Shown: positions 27,985 to 36,742, counted from the first letter of the stretch. The stretch: 40,851 nucleotides of DNA from DATDCV01 sp036524155 (GCA_036524155.1 DATDCV010000722.1:1-40851), one strand, 5' to 3'. Program-made: numbers and translations. Notes: generated by a model not told the origin, from the letters alone.

Positions 27985-28127
27985 AATCAATTCAGCAGTT
28001 GCTTCCTGGAGACAAAAGGGATCAGAGCGGTCGCCGGCCAGGGCTTCCATCCCGATCACCACCAACGGTGCCGCCAGCAGTAATATCGACGAGTCGCCCC
28101 CGCCTCAAACATTATTTCTAATAGAGC

Positions 28128-28155
28128 TTGACTTTTGGTGTGTGCCGGGCACTAT
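28128..28155 (+). promoter_or_regulatory. Possible sigma-70-type promoter for lipoprotein genes
   Basis: TTGACT at 28128-28133 and CACTAT at 28150-28155 are separated by 16 bp and lie 22 bp before the ATG at 28177. This is a plausible -35/-10 pair in the gap upstream of the PEGA-domain lipoprotein, seen by eye only. Confidence 0.3.
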
Positions 28156-28176
28156 CGCGTCAGGAAGAAACGGGAT

Positions 28177-28632
28177 ATGAACCAAAAGGGAATACAGGTC
28201 CGTCCGGTTGCCATTAAGATATACTCTCCTTTCGCGTGGGTTGGTCTCGCGCTCCTCATCGCCGGGTGCTCGGCTCCTGACTCCGGGAGCAAGGCCACCG
28301 CCGAGCGCGGCCCGCAGGGCACCGTGGCTTACAAGGTGCTGATCGACTCAAACGAACCGGGGGTTCGCATTGAAGCGAACAAAGAATTCGTCGGGAACAC
28401 GCCGCTCGAGTTGAAGGTCTTCGGCGATAAAGACGGCACATTCCACAACTTCGGCAGCCCGAGCTACATCATCCAGGCGATTCCGGTTAAGCCAGGCCAG
28501 AAGCAGCACTCCAAGTACTTTCGCGCAGGCGAGGACTTTACCGGCGAGGACAAGATTCCCAAACGTGTCTATTTTGACATGTCCGATCCGGATAATACGC
28601 GCGTCGAGGGAGGACCCGCGCCACGCTGGTGA
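28177..28632 (+). CDS. Lipoprotein with PEGA domain
   Basis: The 151-residue protein has a lipoprotein signal with lipobox LIAGC (Cys31), so it would be anchored in a membrane, probably the outer membrane. Residues 47-130 are a PEGA domain (VLIDSNEPGVRIEANKEFVGNTPLELKV), a small beta module found in envelope proteins. The ATG at 28177 was chosen over 28135 because it gives a compact signal peptide. A second lipoprotein gene follows 111 bp downstream. No enzymatic motif is seen. Confidence 0.82.
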   Translation: MNQKGIQVRPVAIKIYSPFAWVGLALLIAGCSAPDSGSKATAERGPQGTVAYKVLIDSNEPGVRIEANKEFVGNTPLELKVFGDKDGTFHNFGSPSYIIQAIPVKPGQKQHSKYFRAGEDFTGEDKIPKRVYFDMSDPDNTRVEGGPAPRW

Positions 28633-28743
28633 TCAGCGGCCCGGCCTCGGGCGCGAAATTGGTGCGCGACGCTCTTCCTGGTAACTTCATCTGCCTGAAA
28701 AACCCATAACTCACCAAGTCAGAAACAAAAACAGGAATCAACA

Positions 28744-29238
28744 ATGAACCAAATGAAGGTAGTCTCCCTCGCAGCCTGTACACTCGCTCTGTTCGTCGCC
28801 GGTTGCGCGTCCAACCAGCAGTTCGTGCGTATCCCCAACCAAAACGTGCGCGTCGAGGACCCCAACAAAGGGCGCATCTATGTGATCCGCCCTTCGGGGA
28901 TGGGCGCATCCGCTTCGTTTGAGGTGTGGGACGGCAAGGTGCATGTTGGAAATAGCGCGTCCAAATCCTACCTGTGTTGGGAGCGCAAGCCAGGCGAAGC
29001 CATCATCTCCGGCAAGGAAGAGAATGTCAGCACGGTATCAATTTATGTGAAGGCCAACCAGCCGTACTACATTTTCCAGCACATGCGCATGGGGTGGGTG
29101 GCGGCTAGAAACGAGCTCGAGGTCGTCTCGGAGGAGCAAGGCAAGGAGCTCCTCAAGAAATGCAAGGGGCCCAAGGAGGGCAAATGTAACGACCACGCTG
29201 AGTGCAAGGCGCAACCGCCATCAGGCGCGGATCTCTAA
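28744..29238 (+). CDS. DUF2846-like lipoprotein
   Basis: A 164-residue lipoprotein with lipobox FVAGC (Cys21) and a good ribosome-binding site (AGGA, seven bases before the ATG). The central part, GRIYVIRPSGMGASASFEVWDGKVHVGN, SASKSYLCWERKPGEAII and ANQPYYIFQHMRMG, follows the DUF2846 pattern of small envelope lipoproteins with a beta-sandwich fold. Near the C-terminus is KCKGPKEGKCNDHAEC, with three cysteines. The function of the family is not established. Probably a membrane-anchored structural or stress protein. It is followed at once by the convergent ADP-ribosylglycohydrolase gene. Confidence 0.8.
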   Translation: MNQMKVVSLAACTLALFVAGCASNQQFVRIPNQNVRVEDPNKGRIYVIRPSGMGASASFEVWDGKVHVGNSASKSYLCWERKPGEAIISGKEENVSTVSIYVKANQPYYIFQHMRMGWVAARNELEVVSEEQGKELLKKCKGPKEGKCNDHAECKAQPPSGADL

Positions 29239-29250
29239 CTGACGTCCGCG

Positions 29251-30468
29251 TCACGAGGCCACCATTTCTTTGATGAGCGATTCGAGCCTCTTCAGTCGCG
29301 CGGTGTAGGCCCCGTAAAGTTTATCGGCCGTTTCGCGCAGGGTGCGTTGCGAATTGGTGTATTTGTTGAGGGCGGTGGCCTTGTCCACCTGGTCGATCAG
29401 CGCGGGAGGGATGCCGGCCGGCCCGGATAACGCCCCGCTGAGTCCGCCGGCAACCGCGGTGAGGCAATCAGTATCCCGCCCCATATTCACTCCGGCCTTT
29501 ATCGCTTCCCAGGTATTGCCGCGCACCATGCGGAAAACGCAGACCGCTTTCGTGACGACCTCGTTGGCATAGCTCTGAGCGTAGGGGGTGCCTTTGCCGC
29601 TGTAGACGCCGTCGAACTTTTGTCTCATCTCGCGGAAGTCCGCGCATTTTTCCGTCAACTTCAGGCCGTTCTCGATCTCGCGGAGCACGCCAACCGGTTT
29701 CAGACCATAGCCATTGCCCTGGTCACAATTATCGAAAATGGCGCCGATGACGCTCTCTACGGTAGCGTTCGGTTTTGTCGCGGCGGCGATTCCGGCCACA
29801 GTGACTTCGGCCCAGCGAATGCCCTTGCTCTCGGCGGTATTATAGAGTTGCCCCACGTCGTGGACGTCCTCGACGGCGCTGCGGACGTCGCCGGCGTTGA
29901 TCAACCCCAAAGGATGACACGAGCGGGCGACCGAAATCAGGCCGGAATAGTCGCAGTAGCGGCCAATGTCCTGTGCCGGGATCGGAGTTTTGGCCATTGC
30001 GAGCAGCACCGCTTCAAACGGCTCGGAAACCTTCCCCGCTGACTCCGGTTTGATGTCGCGGAGCCAGATTCGGCGCACATCCTCGGCGGTGACGCGGTCT
30101 TGTTTGTCGATGATCGCCGTGATCATCAGCTTCTGCCTTTCGACGCCATCTTCCGTCGTGCCGGGTTCGCGCCTCCAGCCGTTGCGGTAATGCTCGTAAG
30201 GGAGCAATCGGTCCAGGGTTCCATATTGCTGTTCGATCTTTTCCCAGGACCAACCCTCGACCGGAGCGGCCATCGCGGAACCAAGGTGGACCGCGACAAT
30301 GCATCCGAAGAATTTTTCCCGCAGCGGGATACCGCCGGCGCGGGTTGCGCCCGCGAGGTTTTCAGCGGCCTCGCCAGGCCAAGTGCCTGCCGCCAGAGCT
30401 GCGAGCATGCCGCCCTTCAGGGCGGTTCTGCGGTCTATAAGCGAAGTACCGTTACGGGAGTTTTTCAT
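29251..30468 (-). CDS. Tat-exported ADP-ribosylglycohydrolase family protein
   Basis: The 405-residue protein begins with a twin-arginine signal (DRRTALKGGMLAALAAGTW, Arg13-Arg14), so it should be exported folded. The rest is the all-helical ADP-ribosylglycohydrolase fold: GCIVAVHLGSAMAAPVEGW near the start, an FDN segment, and the C-terminal metal motif NMGRDTDCLTAVAGGLSGA (about residues 325-343), where the Asp pair binds Mg2+ in DraG/ARH enzymes. The expected first metal motif is altered (VEGWSW instead of a clear GDALG), so hydrolase activity is not assured. Export is notable, because known members act on cytoplasmic ADP-ribosylated proteins. Versions in Planctomycetes and Verrucomicrobia may act on unrelated ribosides (inference). 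Confidence 0.85.
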   Translation of the reverse strand: MKNSRNGTSLIDRRTALKGGMLAALAAGTWPGEAAENLAGATRAGGIPLREKFFGCIVAVHLGSAMAAPVEGWSWEKIEQQYGTLDRLLPYEHYRNGWRREPGTTEDGVERQKLMITAIIDKQDRVTAEDVRRIWLRDIKPESAGKVSEPFEAVLLAMAKTPIPAQDIGRYCDYSGLISVARSCHPLGLINAGDVRSAVEDVHDVGQLYNTAESKGIRWAEVTVAGIAAATKPNATVESVIGAIFDNCDQGNGYGLKPVGVLREIENGLKLTEKCADFREMRQKFDGVYSGKGTPYAQSYANEVVTKAVCVFRMVRGNTWEAIKAGVNMGRDTDCLTAVAGGLSGALSGPAGIPPALIDQVDKATALNKYTNSQRTLRETADKLYGAYTARLKRLESLIKEMVAS

Positions 30469-30551
30469 GCGCCAGTTATGAGACTCCTGAACGGAAGATC
30501 AAGCCGGAAAGATGGAAGCTACGGCGCGGCCGCTTCGCGGTTGGGCACCGA

Positions 30552-33500
30552 TCAGACGCTGACCTGCGTTACCGGGGACGTGCGTGACGCCGGCCCCGCA
30601 GAATCAGGTTCGTAGTTCAGATACGGGCCCAGCCAGCGCTCGACTTCGGGCACAGTCATCGCTTTCCTCGCGGCGTAGTCCTGCACCTGGTCGCGGTCGA
30701 TTTTGCCGACCCCAAAGTACTTGGACTCGGGATGGGCGAAATACAGGCCGCTGACGCTCGCGCCGGGCCACATCGCACATGTCTCGGTGAGCTTGATGCC
30801 GGTGTTGGTCTCGACATCGAGCAAGCGCCAAAGCGTCCGTTTTTCGGTGTGGTCAGGGCACGCCGGATAACCCGCGGCCGGACGAATGCCGCGGTACTTT
30901 TCGCGGATCAAATCTTCGTGGGCAAGATTTTCGCTTCTGCCGAAGCCCCATTGGTCGCGGACGCGCTTGTGGAGGTATTCGGCGAAACCCTCAGCCAGGC
31001 GGTCCGCCAGGGCCTTGGTCATGATCGAATTGTAATCGTCGTGGTCTTCCTCAAATTCCTTGCACAACTGGCTCACGCCGAACCCGGCGCTGACGGCGAA
31101 CGCTCCGAGGTAGTCGGGCAACGGTTCGTTGAGCGCTGAGCCGAGGACTGCTTTGGGAGCAAGGTAATCCGCCAGGCAGTGATTGAACTGGTCGGCCGGC
31201 TTGTCCATTTGCTGGCGCAGAAAGTGGAAGGCCGTTAGAACCCGCCGCCGCGATTCGTCAGTATAGAGTTCGACGTCGTCCCCGACCGAGTTCGCCGGGA
31301 ACAAACCATAAACACCACGAGCGACGAGCCATTGGTTGCGCACGATTTTCGCCAGCAAATCCTGGGCATCGTCGAAGAGCTTCCGGGCTTCGGAATTCTT
31401 CAGGATATCAGGATAGCGACCGCGCATCTCCCAGGTGTGAAAGAAGGGCGACCAATCGATGAATGGTATGAGGTCGGAGAGCGGGAAACGGCCAGCCTCG
31501 CCAGCGGAGGAGTCGGTGGAAAGGATGCGAATGCCAGTGAATTCGGGCTCGGAGAGGTCGGTCCTGGCCCAGTCAAAGCGCGAGCGGCGACGGCGGGCTT
31601 CGTCGACCGGAAGCAACGCCTTGGGTTTTTGCTGGCTGTGCGTAGCACGAAGCTTCTCGTAATCCGCGTTGACCGAGTCGACAAAGCCAGCCTTAAGCTC
31701 GGGGTTAAGCAGGCTGCTGACCACGCCTACCGCGCGGGAAGCGTCGAGCACGTGGACAACCGGGTGGGAGTAGCCCGGCGCAATTTTGACGGCGGTGTGG
31801 GCCTTGCTGGTGGTAGCGCCGCCAATCAAGAGGGGGACCTTGAACCCTTGCCGCTCCATCTCCCTGGCGACGTGGACCATCTCGTCCAGCGAAGGCGTGA
31901 TCAGCCCGCTCAGGCCGATGATGTCCGCATTCTGCTCGCGCGCGGCCTGGAAGACTTTGTCGGCAGGCACCATGACGCCGAGGTCGATCACCTCGTAGTT
32001 GTTGCAGCCGAGCACGACGCCGACAATGTTCTTGCCGATGTCGTGAACATCGCCCTTGACAGTGGCCATGACAATGCGCCCTTGCGCACGGTGATTGCCC
32101 GAGGCCTGCTTCTCGGCCTCCATGTAGGGCAGCAAGTACGCGACAGATTTCTTCATCACCCGCGCACTCTTGACCACCTGCGGCAAAAACATTTTCCCCG
32201 AGCCGAACAAGTCGCCGACAATGTTCATCCCCGCCATCAACGGTCCTTCAATCACCGCGAGCGGCCGGCCGTATTTCTGCCGGGCTTCTTCGGTGTCCTG
32301 GTCGATGAAATCAACGATGCCCTTTACCAGCGCATGGCTGAGGCGCTCCTCGACGGTGCCTTTGCGCCACTCCTGCTCCTCCGCAACCTCACCTTTTTCC
32401 TGCTGCTTGATGCCGTCAGCGAACTTCACCAGCCGCTCGGTCGCGTCCGGACGCCGGTTCAGCAAAACATCCTCGACCAAGGCGAGGAGGTCTTTGGGAA
32501 TCTCCTCGTACACCGCCAACATCCCGGCGTTGACGATCCCCATATCCAGGCCGGCTTTGACGGCGTGGTACAGGAAAACCGCGTGCATGGCCTCGCGCAC
32601 CGCGTTGTTGCCGCGGAACGAAAACGAGACATTGCTGATACCGCCGCTGACGTGGGCCCAGGGCAGATTCTGCTTGATCCACCGTGTCGCGCTGATGAAA
32701 TCCACCGCGTAATTGTTGTGGTCCTCGATCCCCGTGGCGACCGTCAGCACGTTGGGATCGAAAATAATATCCTGAGCCGGAACGCCGATGTCCCGCGTCA
32801 GGATACGGTATGAACGCTCGCAGACCTCGACACGGCGCTCGAAGCTGTCCGCCTGGCCTCGTTCATCAAAAGCCATCACGACCATCGCCGCCCCGTAACG
32901 CCGGATAAACCGAGCCTGGGTTCTGAATTTTTCCTCACCTTCTTTGAGGCTGATGGAGTTGACCACACCCTTGCCCTGGATGCACTTCAGGCCGGCTTCG
33001 ATCACCGACCATTTCGAGCTGTCGATCATCACCGGCACCCGCGCAATTTCGGGCTCGGAAGCGACCAGGTTCAGGAACGTGTTCATGGCCTTTTCCGAAT
33101 CGAGCATCGCTTCGTCCATGTTGACATCGATCACCTGGGCGCCGTTTTCGACCTGCTGTCGCGCGATGCTCAGCGCCCCCTCGAAATCGCCCGCGAGCAC
33201 CAGCTTGGCGAACTTCGGCGAGCCCGTCACGTTTGTGCGCTCGCCGATGTTCAGGAAATTCGAGTCGGGCCGGAGTGTGAGCGCCTCCAGTCCGCTCAAC
33301 CGCAGGTAGGGCTCCACTTTGGGGGGAACGCGCGGCGGCAGGCCCCGGACGGCCTCAGCGAGGGCCTTGATGTGCGCCGGGGTCGTGCCGCAGCAGCCGC
33401 CGACCAGGTTGAGCCAGCCGTTGGTGGCCCATTCGCGGAGCTGCGGCGCCAGGGTTTCCGGTGTCTCCGGGAAACCGGTGGGAAGAAGCGGGTTCGGCAG

Positions 33501-34376
33501 GCCGGCGTTAGGGTAGCAGCTCACGTAGATTGGAGCCAACTGCGCCAGCTCTTCGAGCAGCGGCCGCATTTCCTTCGGACCGAGCGAACAGTTTACGCCG
33601 ACCGAGATCAGCGGAACGTGTGATATGGAATTCCAAAATGCCTCAACGGTCTGGCCTGTGACCCCGCGGTTGTTTCCGACCTGGATGAAGGTGACCGAAG
33701 CCATAATCGGAATGGCGGGTTTGTCCGGCTCGGGCTCGGCGCCGAAAGGTCGAGCGTCGAGGCCTCTTTCAGCCAAAAGTTGCAGAATCGCAAAGAACGC
33801 GGCTTTCGAGTTCAACGTGTCAAAAATCGTCTCGACCAACAGGATGTCCGCGCCTCCATCCAGTAACCCCCGTGCTTGCTCGTAATATGCGGCGGCGACC
33901 TGGTCGAACGTCGCACCCCGAGCGGCGGGATTATGCACATCGGTCGAGATCGACGAGGTCTTGGTGGTCGGGCCCATGGCGCCGGCTACGAGGCAAACAC
34001 GGCCGGATTGCGAAGAAGCCATTGCACGGTCGGCCGCACGGCGGGCGCATTCCGCGCCCGCGCGGGAAATCTCGTAGGCGAGCGACTCCATCCCGTAATC
34101 AGCCAGGGAGATGGATTGGGCGTTGAACGTGTTCGTCTCGATAATATCTGCTCCGGCCTCAAGGTATTCCCGATGAATCTCCTCGATGATCTCCGGCTGC
34201 GTAAGGTTGAGCAAATCGTTAAGGCCTTTCACGTCCCTGGGCCAGTCTATGAAGCGCCGGCCCCGAAAGGCAGCTTCGTCCAGTTTCCGCGCCTGGACCA
34301 TTGTGCCCATCGCTCCGTCCAGGATGACAATCCGCTCCTTCAGGAGACGTTCGAGGGCTTGTGCTGTGTGTTGCAT
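30552..34376 (-). CDS. metH: Cobalamin-dependent methionine synthase
   Basis: A 1274-residue enzyme that transfers the methyl of 5-methyltetrahydrofolate to homocysteine via cobalamin. The ATG at 34376 (MQHTAQALERLLKERIVILDGAMGTM) is used; an open frame to 34508 crosses the operator-like palindrome and is unlikely. The homocysteine domain has its zinc cysteines at Cys263 (GVNCSLGP) and a CC pair (GGCCGTTPAHI). Next are the pterin domain (NIGERTNVTGSPKFAKL), the B12 cap (LLNRRPDATERL), the B12 domain with axial His778 (DVHDIGKNIV), and the reactivation domain (RYPDILKNS, RIRPAAGYPACPDHTEKR-type segment). All parts are intact and the length is close to the E. coli enzyme. Regulation is probably through the palindrome at 34474-34499. 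Confidence 0.96.
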   Translation of the reverse strand: MQHTAQALERLLKERIVILDGAMGTMVQARKLDEAAFRGRRFIDWPRDVKGLNDLLNLTQPEIIEEIHREYLEAGADIIETNTFNAQSISLADYGMESLAYEISRAGAECARRAADRAMASSQSGRVCLVAGAMGPTTKTSSISTDVHNPAARGATFDQVAAAYYEQARGLLDGGADILLVETIFDTLNSKAAFFAILQLLAERGLDARPFGAEPEPDKPAIPIMASVTFIQVGNNRGVTGQTVEAFWNSISHVPLISVGVNCSLGPKEMRPLLEELAQLAPIYVSCYPNAGLPNPLLPTGFPETPETLAPQLREWATNGWLNLVGGCCGTTPAHIKALAEAVRGLPPRVPPKVEPYLRLSGLEALTLRPDSNFLNIGERTNVTGSPKFAKLVLAGDFEGALSIARQQVENGAQVIDVNMDEAMLDSEKAMNTFLNLVASEPEIARVPVMIDSSKWSVIEAGLKCIQGKGVVNSISLKEGEEKFRTQARFIRRYGAAMVVMAFDERGQADSFERRVEVCERSYRILTRDIGVPAQDIIFDPNVLTVATGIEDHNNYAVDFISATRWIKQNLPWAHVSGGISNVSFSFRGNNAVREAMHAVFLYHAVKAGLDMGIVNAGMLAVYEEIPKDLLALVEDVLLNRRPDATERLVKFADGIKQQEKGEVAEEQEWRKGTVEERLSHALVKGIVDFIDQDTEEARQKYGRPLAVIEGPLMAGMNIVGDLFGSGKMFLPQVVKSARVMKKSVAYLLPYMEAEKQASGNHRAQGRIVMATVKGDVHDIGKNIVGVVLGCNNYEVIDLGVMVPADKVFQAAREQNADIIGLSGLITPSLDEMVHVAREMERQGFKVPLLIGGATTSKAHTAVKIAPGYSHPVVHVLDASRAVGVVSSLLNPELKAGFVDSVNADYEKLRATHSQQKPKALLPVDEARRRRSRFDWARTDLSEPEFTGIRILSTDSSAGEAGRFPLSDLIPFIDWSPFFHTWEMRGRYPDILKNSEARKLFDDAQDLLAKIVRNQWLVARGVYGLFPANSVGDDVELYTDESRRRVLTAFHFLRQQMDKPADQFNHCLADYLAPKAVLGSALNEPLPDYLGAFAVSAGFGVSQLCKEFEEDHDDYNSIMTKALADRLAEGFAEYLHKRVRDQWGFGRSENLAHEDLIREKYRGIRPAAGYPACPDHTEKRTLWRLLDVETNTGIKLTETCAMWPGASVSGLYFAHPESKYFGVGKIDRDQVQDYAARKAMTVPEVERWLGPYLNYEPDSAGPASRTSPVTQVSV

Positions 34377-34473
34377 GTTAGTCGCAGCGGTCCGGGTGAG
34401 CGGATTCGCTGGGCCCGGGCAGGCTGCGGTCGGAAAGGTAAACTCAGGCGGGCCGGGGTTCAACAAAAAAATC

Positions 34474-34499
34474 AACATATCTTGATACGTTGATATGTT
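34474..34499. promoter_or_regulatory. Palindromic operator-like site upstream of metH
   Basis: AACATATC (34474-34481) and GATATGTT (34492-34499) are perfect 8-bp inverted repeats with a 10-bp spacer. The spacer itself carries TTGATAC, so ATATC and TTGATA units recur four times. The site lies 98-123 bp before the metH start and 57-82 bp before the small Cys-rich gene, at the divergent junction. It resembles the ATATC-type half-sites proposed for ArsR-family regulators of methionine and SAM-cycle genes, a tentative link. No regulator gene is in the window. Confidence 0.6.
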
Positions 34500-34555
34500 A
34501 TGTTCCACCCGCCACCCGGATTGACAGTCCGGGACCGGCTGTTTACACCCCCATC

Positions 34556-34759
34556 ATGGAATGCAAAAAGTCGAGCAACAGCAGGTTCTGTAGCTGCAGT
34601 TATCCAGGATGCCCGAGGCACGGGGTCTGTTGCGAGTGCCTGCAGTATCATCTCGGAATGCGGCAGCTACCGGGTTGTTGTTTCCCTGCGGAAGTTGAGC
34701 GCACGTATGACAGGAGCTTCGAACGTTTTGCCCGCCTGGTGAGCGAAAAGGCTGTGTAA
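34556..34759 (+). CDS. Small cysteine-rich protein (DUF6485-like)
   Basis: A 67-residue protein starting at ATG 34556 with nine cysteines (C3, C12, C14, C19, C25, C26, C28, C41, C42). It reads CSCSYPGCPRHGVCCECLQYH, then LPGCCFPAEVERTYDRSFERF. This matches my memory of a widespread small family (DUF6485) with CxCxYxxCxRxGxCCECxxYH and a TYDRSxExF tail, probably a metal-binding protein. It is divergent from metH across the palindromic site, so the two may be co-regulated. The function is unknown. I rejected the longer frame from 34490 because it adds sequence unlike the family. Confidence 0.78.
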   Translation: MECKKSSNSRFCSCSYPGCPRHGVCCECLQYHLGMRQLPGCCFPAEVERTYDRSFERFARLVSEKAV

Positions 34760-34882
34760 CCCGCCCGAACAAATCAAGGCGGGACGGAATCCCGGAAGCG
34801 CGCCGCGTCCCCCACCCTCGATTCCTCTGCCTCCATTCCCTTGCCAAACTCGGCCCTGGAACTTTGACAGAATGCTTGCGGG

Positions 34883-35566
34883 TTACGGAGATTCGCCCAC
34901 CGGCGCATCTTCGGCGGCAGAGACCCGGAAGCGCACGGTCAGGTAGAAATTGCGGATGCCGAACTGATCCAGCGGAAGGCGCCTTGTATACTCATTGATC
35001 ATGCCCGCGGGATAGGCAAGGTCGACCGGATAATCCGCCGTGATCGATCCCTGCCCGCCGCAGCGCCAGCATTGATAATAGCCGACCGCGCCGTGGCCGA
35101 AGCAGCCAGGACACTCCGCTCGAGCCGGAATCAGTATCCGGGCCGAGCCGCCCTTGCGTGCTTCTTCGGCGCTGACAGGCACATCGATTGTGAGGCTCTC
35201 GAGACCCTCTGCCTTCGGGCGGGTCATCAGATCAAAGTTACTCCAAAACCGGTCGAAAAGCTCATCGAAGGAAGGGTGAAATTTCTGAAAGGACTCCCGC
35301 AGATTTATCTCGCGGCGACTGCCGGCCCCAGCCGCGCCGGCAGGCGGCGCTCTCAAGGGCTCAGCCCGTTTGGCAGCGTCGTAAGCCCGGCGCCGGTCCG
35401 GATGGCCCAGCACCGAAAAGGCTTCCTGGAGCTGACGCAATTCCTCCGTCGCGGCAGAATCCTCCGCAGGTTGGAGTTCCTTGGCCCAGTATTTGTAGGC
35501 CGCCTGGATTTGCTCGGCGGAAGCGTTCCGCTCGACGCGCAGGGCAACGTAATAGTCGATTGCCAT
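34883..35566 (-). CDS. J-domain-like protein with degenerate HPD and two zinc CxxCxGxG motifs
   Basis: The 227-residue protein starts like a DnaJ J-domain (MAIDYYVALRVERNASAEQIQAAYKYWAKEL) and has the second half (FSVLGHPDRRRAYD). At residues 32-34, where J-proteins have the catalytic HPD, it has QPA instead, so it probably cannot stimulate Hsp70 ATPase in the usual way. A spacer and a region with DELFDRFW follow. Two CxxCxGxG motifs then appear (C152-C155 and C166-C169), half the four of a classical DnaJ zinc domain, and strands resembling the C-terminal substrate-binding domain. It may be a Hsp70-independent chaperone or scaffold. Located after a MITE copy, beyond rsmI. Confidence 0.8.
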   Translation of the reverse strand: MAIDYYVALRVERNASAEQIQAAYKYWAKELQPAEDSAATEELRQLQEAFSVLGHPDRRRAYDAAKRAEPLRAPPAGAAGAGSRREINLRESFQKFHPSFDELFDRFWSNFDLMTRPKAEGLESLTIDVPVSAEEARKGGSARILIPARAECPGCFGHGAVGYYQCWRCGGQGSITADYPVDLAYPAGMINEYTRRLPLDQFGIRNFYLTVRFRVSAAEDAPVGESP

Positions 35567-35655
35567 ACTCTAGCCTTTCGAGGCAGGGCCAACGCCGTGG
35601 CAGGCCTCGGCCGCAGACTGCTTTGAGCCTAAGGTCACAAGTGATGGGAAGCAAG

Positions 35656-35782
35656 GGAGTTCGGTATCCGCCCAGTCTTGGGTCGGAGCGCCGATTTTTA
35701 ATCGGCTTAACCGCGCCGACGGCCGCGTGTAAGCCGAGTGCAACTCGGCGCTCCGACCCAAGACTGGGGGATACGGAGTTCG
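35656..35782 (+). mobile_element. MITE-like palindromic element, copy 2, with exact 8-bp target duplication
   Basis: The element proper is 35664-35774 (111 bp). Its arms are inverted repeats like those of copies 1 and 3, with one base missing in the right arm. It is bounded by identical octamers GGAGTTCG (35656-35663 and 35775-35782), the mark of insertion with 8-bp target duplication. The inner hairpins have the same order as in copy 3. It sits between the J-like gene and rsmI. Confidence 0.92.
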
Positions 35783-35841
35783 TTGTGGGGCCCTGGGACT
35801 GTGACAGAGAAACCTCGATACAAAGGGCCTCCTCTCCCTAA

Positions 35842-35866
35842 CCCTCTCCTCCAAAGGAGGAGAGGG
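35842..35866. repeat. Perfect 11-bp hairpin after rsmI
   Basis: CCCTCTCCTCC (35842-35852) and GGAGGAGAGGG (35856-35866) are a perfect inverted repeat around a 3-base AAA loop, 43 bp past the rsmI stop on the minus strand. It could stop transcription of rsmI, but there is no U-run on that side, so I list it as a hairpin. Together with MITE copy 2 it fills the 343-bp gap between rsmI and the J-like gene. Confidence 0.6.
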
Positions 35867-35909
35867 AATCTCAGCAGACGCCTAGTAACGGAACTTGCTT
35901 GCCAGAGTA

Positions 35910-36671
35910 CTAGGACTGCGGACAGGGGTCGGGGCTTTTATCGCTGGCCGGCCTCTCCGTTCTCTCACGGTCGCCAGGCGCTCCTTCAACTATGACGACG
36001 AATTCGCCTTTGACTGTTCGTTCCCTTAACACCGCCGCCAATTCTGCAGGCAACCCGCGCAGGAATTCCTCATATCTCTTGGTCAGCTCGCGAGCCAGGA
36101 CCACCCGCCGCGCGGGAAATATCTCGTGCAACTCACCCAGCAGCCTTTCGACCCGGTAAGGCGATTCGTAAAGGACTAGCGTCCCGGCGAAATCACAGAG
36201 GGACCGAAGTTTCTTGCGCCGCTGTCCCGATTTGTGGGGCAGGAAACCCACAAAAACGAACTCGTCAGTGGCCAAACCACTGGCGGTCAACGCGGCCACA
36301 AGTGCGCTCGGCCCGGGCACCGGCTCCACGCGGAACCCGGCTGCGATGGCAGCTTTGACCACACGCTCACCGGGGTCGCTAATGCCCGGACTGCCGGCAT
36401 CCGTCACCAGGGCGATTTTGTCGCCCCGGGCCAGGCGTTCAAGAATGGCCTCGCTTCGCCTGGCCTCGTTGAACTGAAAATAGCTCAACAGCGGCTTGGA
36501 AATACCGAAGTGCTTCAATAACTGTCCCGTGTGGCGCGTGTCTTCGGCCGCCACCAGGTCGCACTCCTTCAAAACACGGAGCGCCCGCAAGGTGATATCC
36601 TCCAGGTTCCCGATTGGGGTCGCCACCAGGTACAGGGTGCCGGGGACCAGCGCTGGCAGGTTTTCGGGCAT
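35910..36671 (-). CDS. rsmI: 16S rRNA (cytidine-1402-2'-O)-methyltransferase
   Basis: The 253-residue protein opens GTLYLVATPIGNLEDITLRALRVLKECDLVAAEDTRHTG, the classic RsmI N-terminus, and continues with ALVTDAGSPGISDPGERVV, VPGPSALVAALTASGL and FVGFLPHKSGQR. These residues form the tetrapyrrole-methylase-like fold that binds SAM. The enzyme 2'-O-methylates C1402 of 16S rRNA in the decoding centre. The C-terminal 20 residues are charged and less conserved. It lies 71 bp downstream of lpxC-fabZ on the same strand, so they may share a transcript. Confidence 0.95.
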   Translation of the reverse strand: MPENLPALVPGTLYLVATPIGNLEDITLRALRVLKECDLVAAEDTRHTGQLLKHFGISKPLLSYFQFNEARRSEAILERLARGDKIALVTDAGSPGISDPGERVVKAAIAAGFRVEPVPGPSALVAALTASGLATDEFVFVGFLPHKSGQRRKKLRSLCDFAGTLVLYESPYRVERLLGELHEIFPARRVVLARELTKRYEEFLRGLPAELAAVLRERTVKGEFVVIVEGAPGDRERTERPASDKSPDPCPQS

Positions 36672-36742
36672 CAGCTTTTGGTCACAACTCGCTTCTCGAA
36701 CTTCGGATGTACCGCTGCGGTGGGGGGATTATTCGTAGACCC

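Noticed and set aside
31332..32813. A 493-codon open frame on the plus strand inside metH
   Set aside because: It lies antisense to a textbook metH, shows no motif, and is expected in high-GC DNA where the reverse frame of a long gene stays open.
34377..34508. Possible SAM, SAH or cobalamin riboswitch before metH
   Set aside because: I looked for the conserved cores of these riboswitches and saw none; the DNA palindrome explains the site better.
35560..35995. Open frames that run through MITE copy 2
   Set aside because: The same peptide (ERRFLIGL...ATRRS) appears in the other MITE copies because the palindrome happens to be open; it is a repeat artefact.
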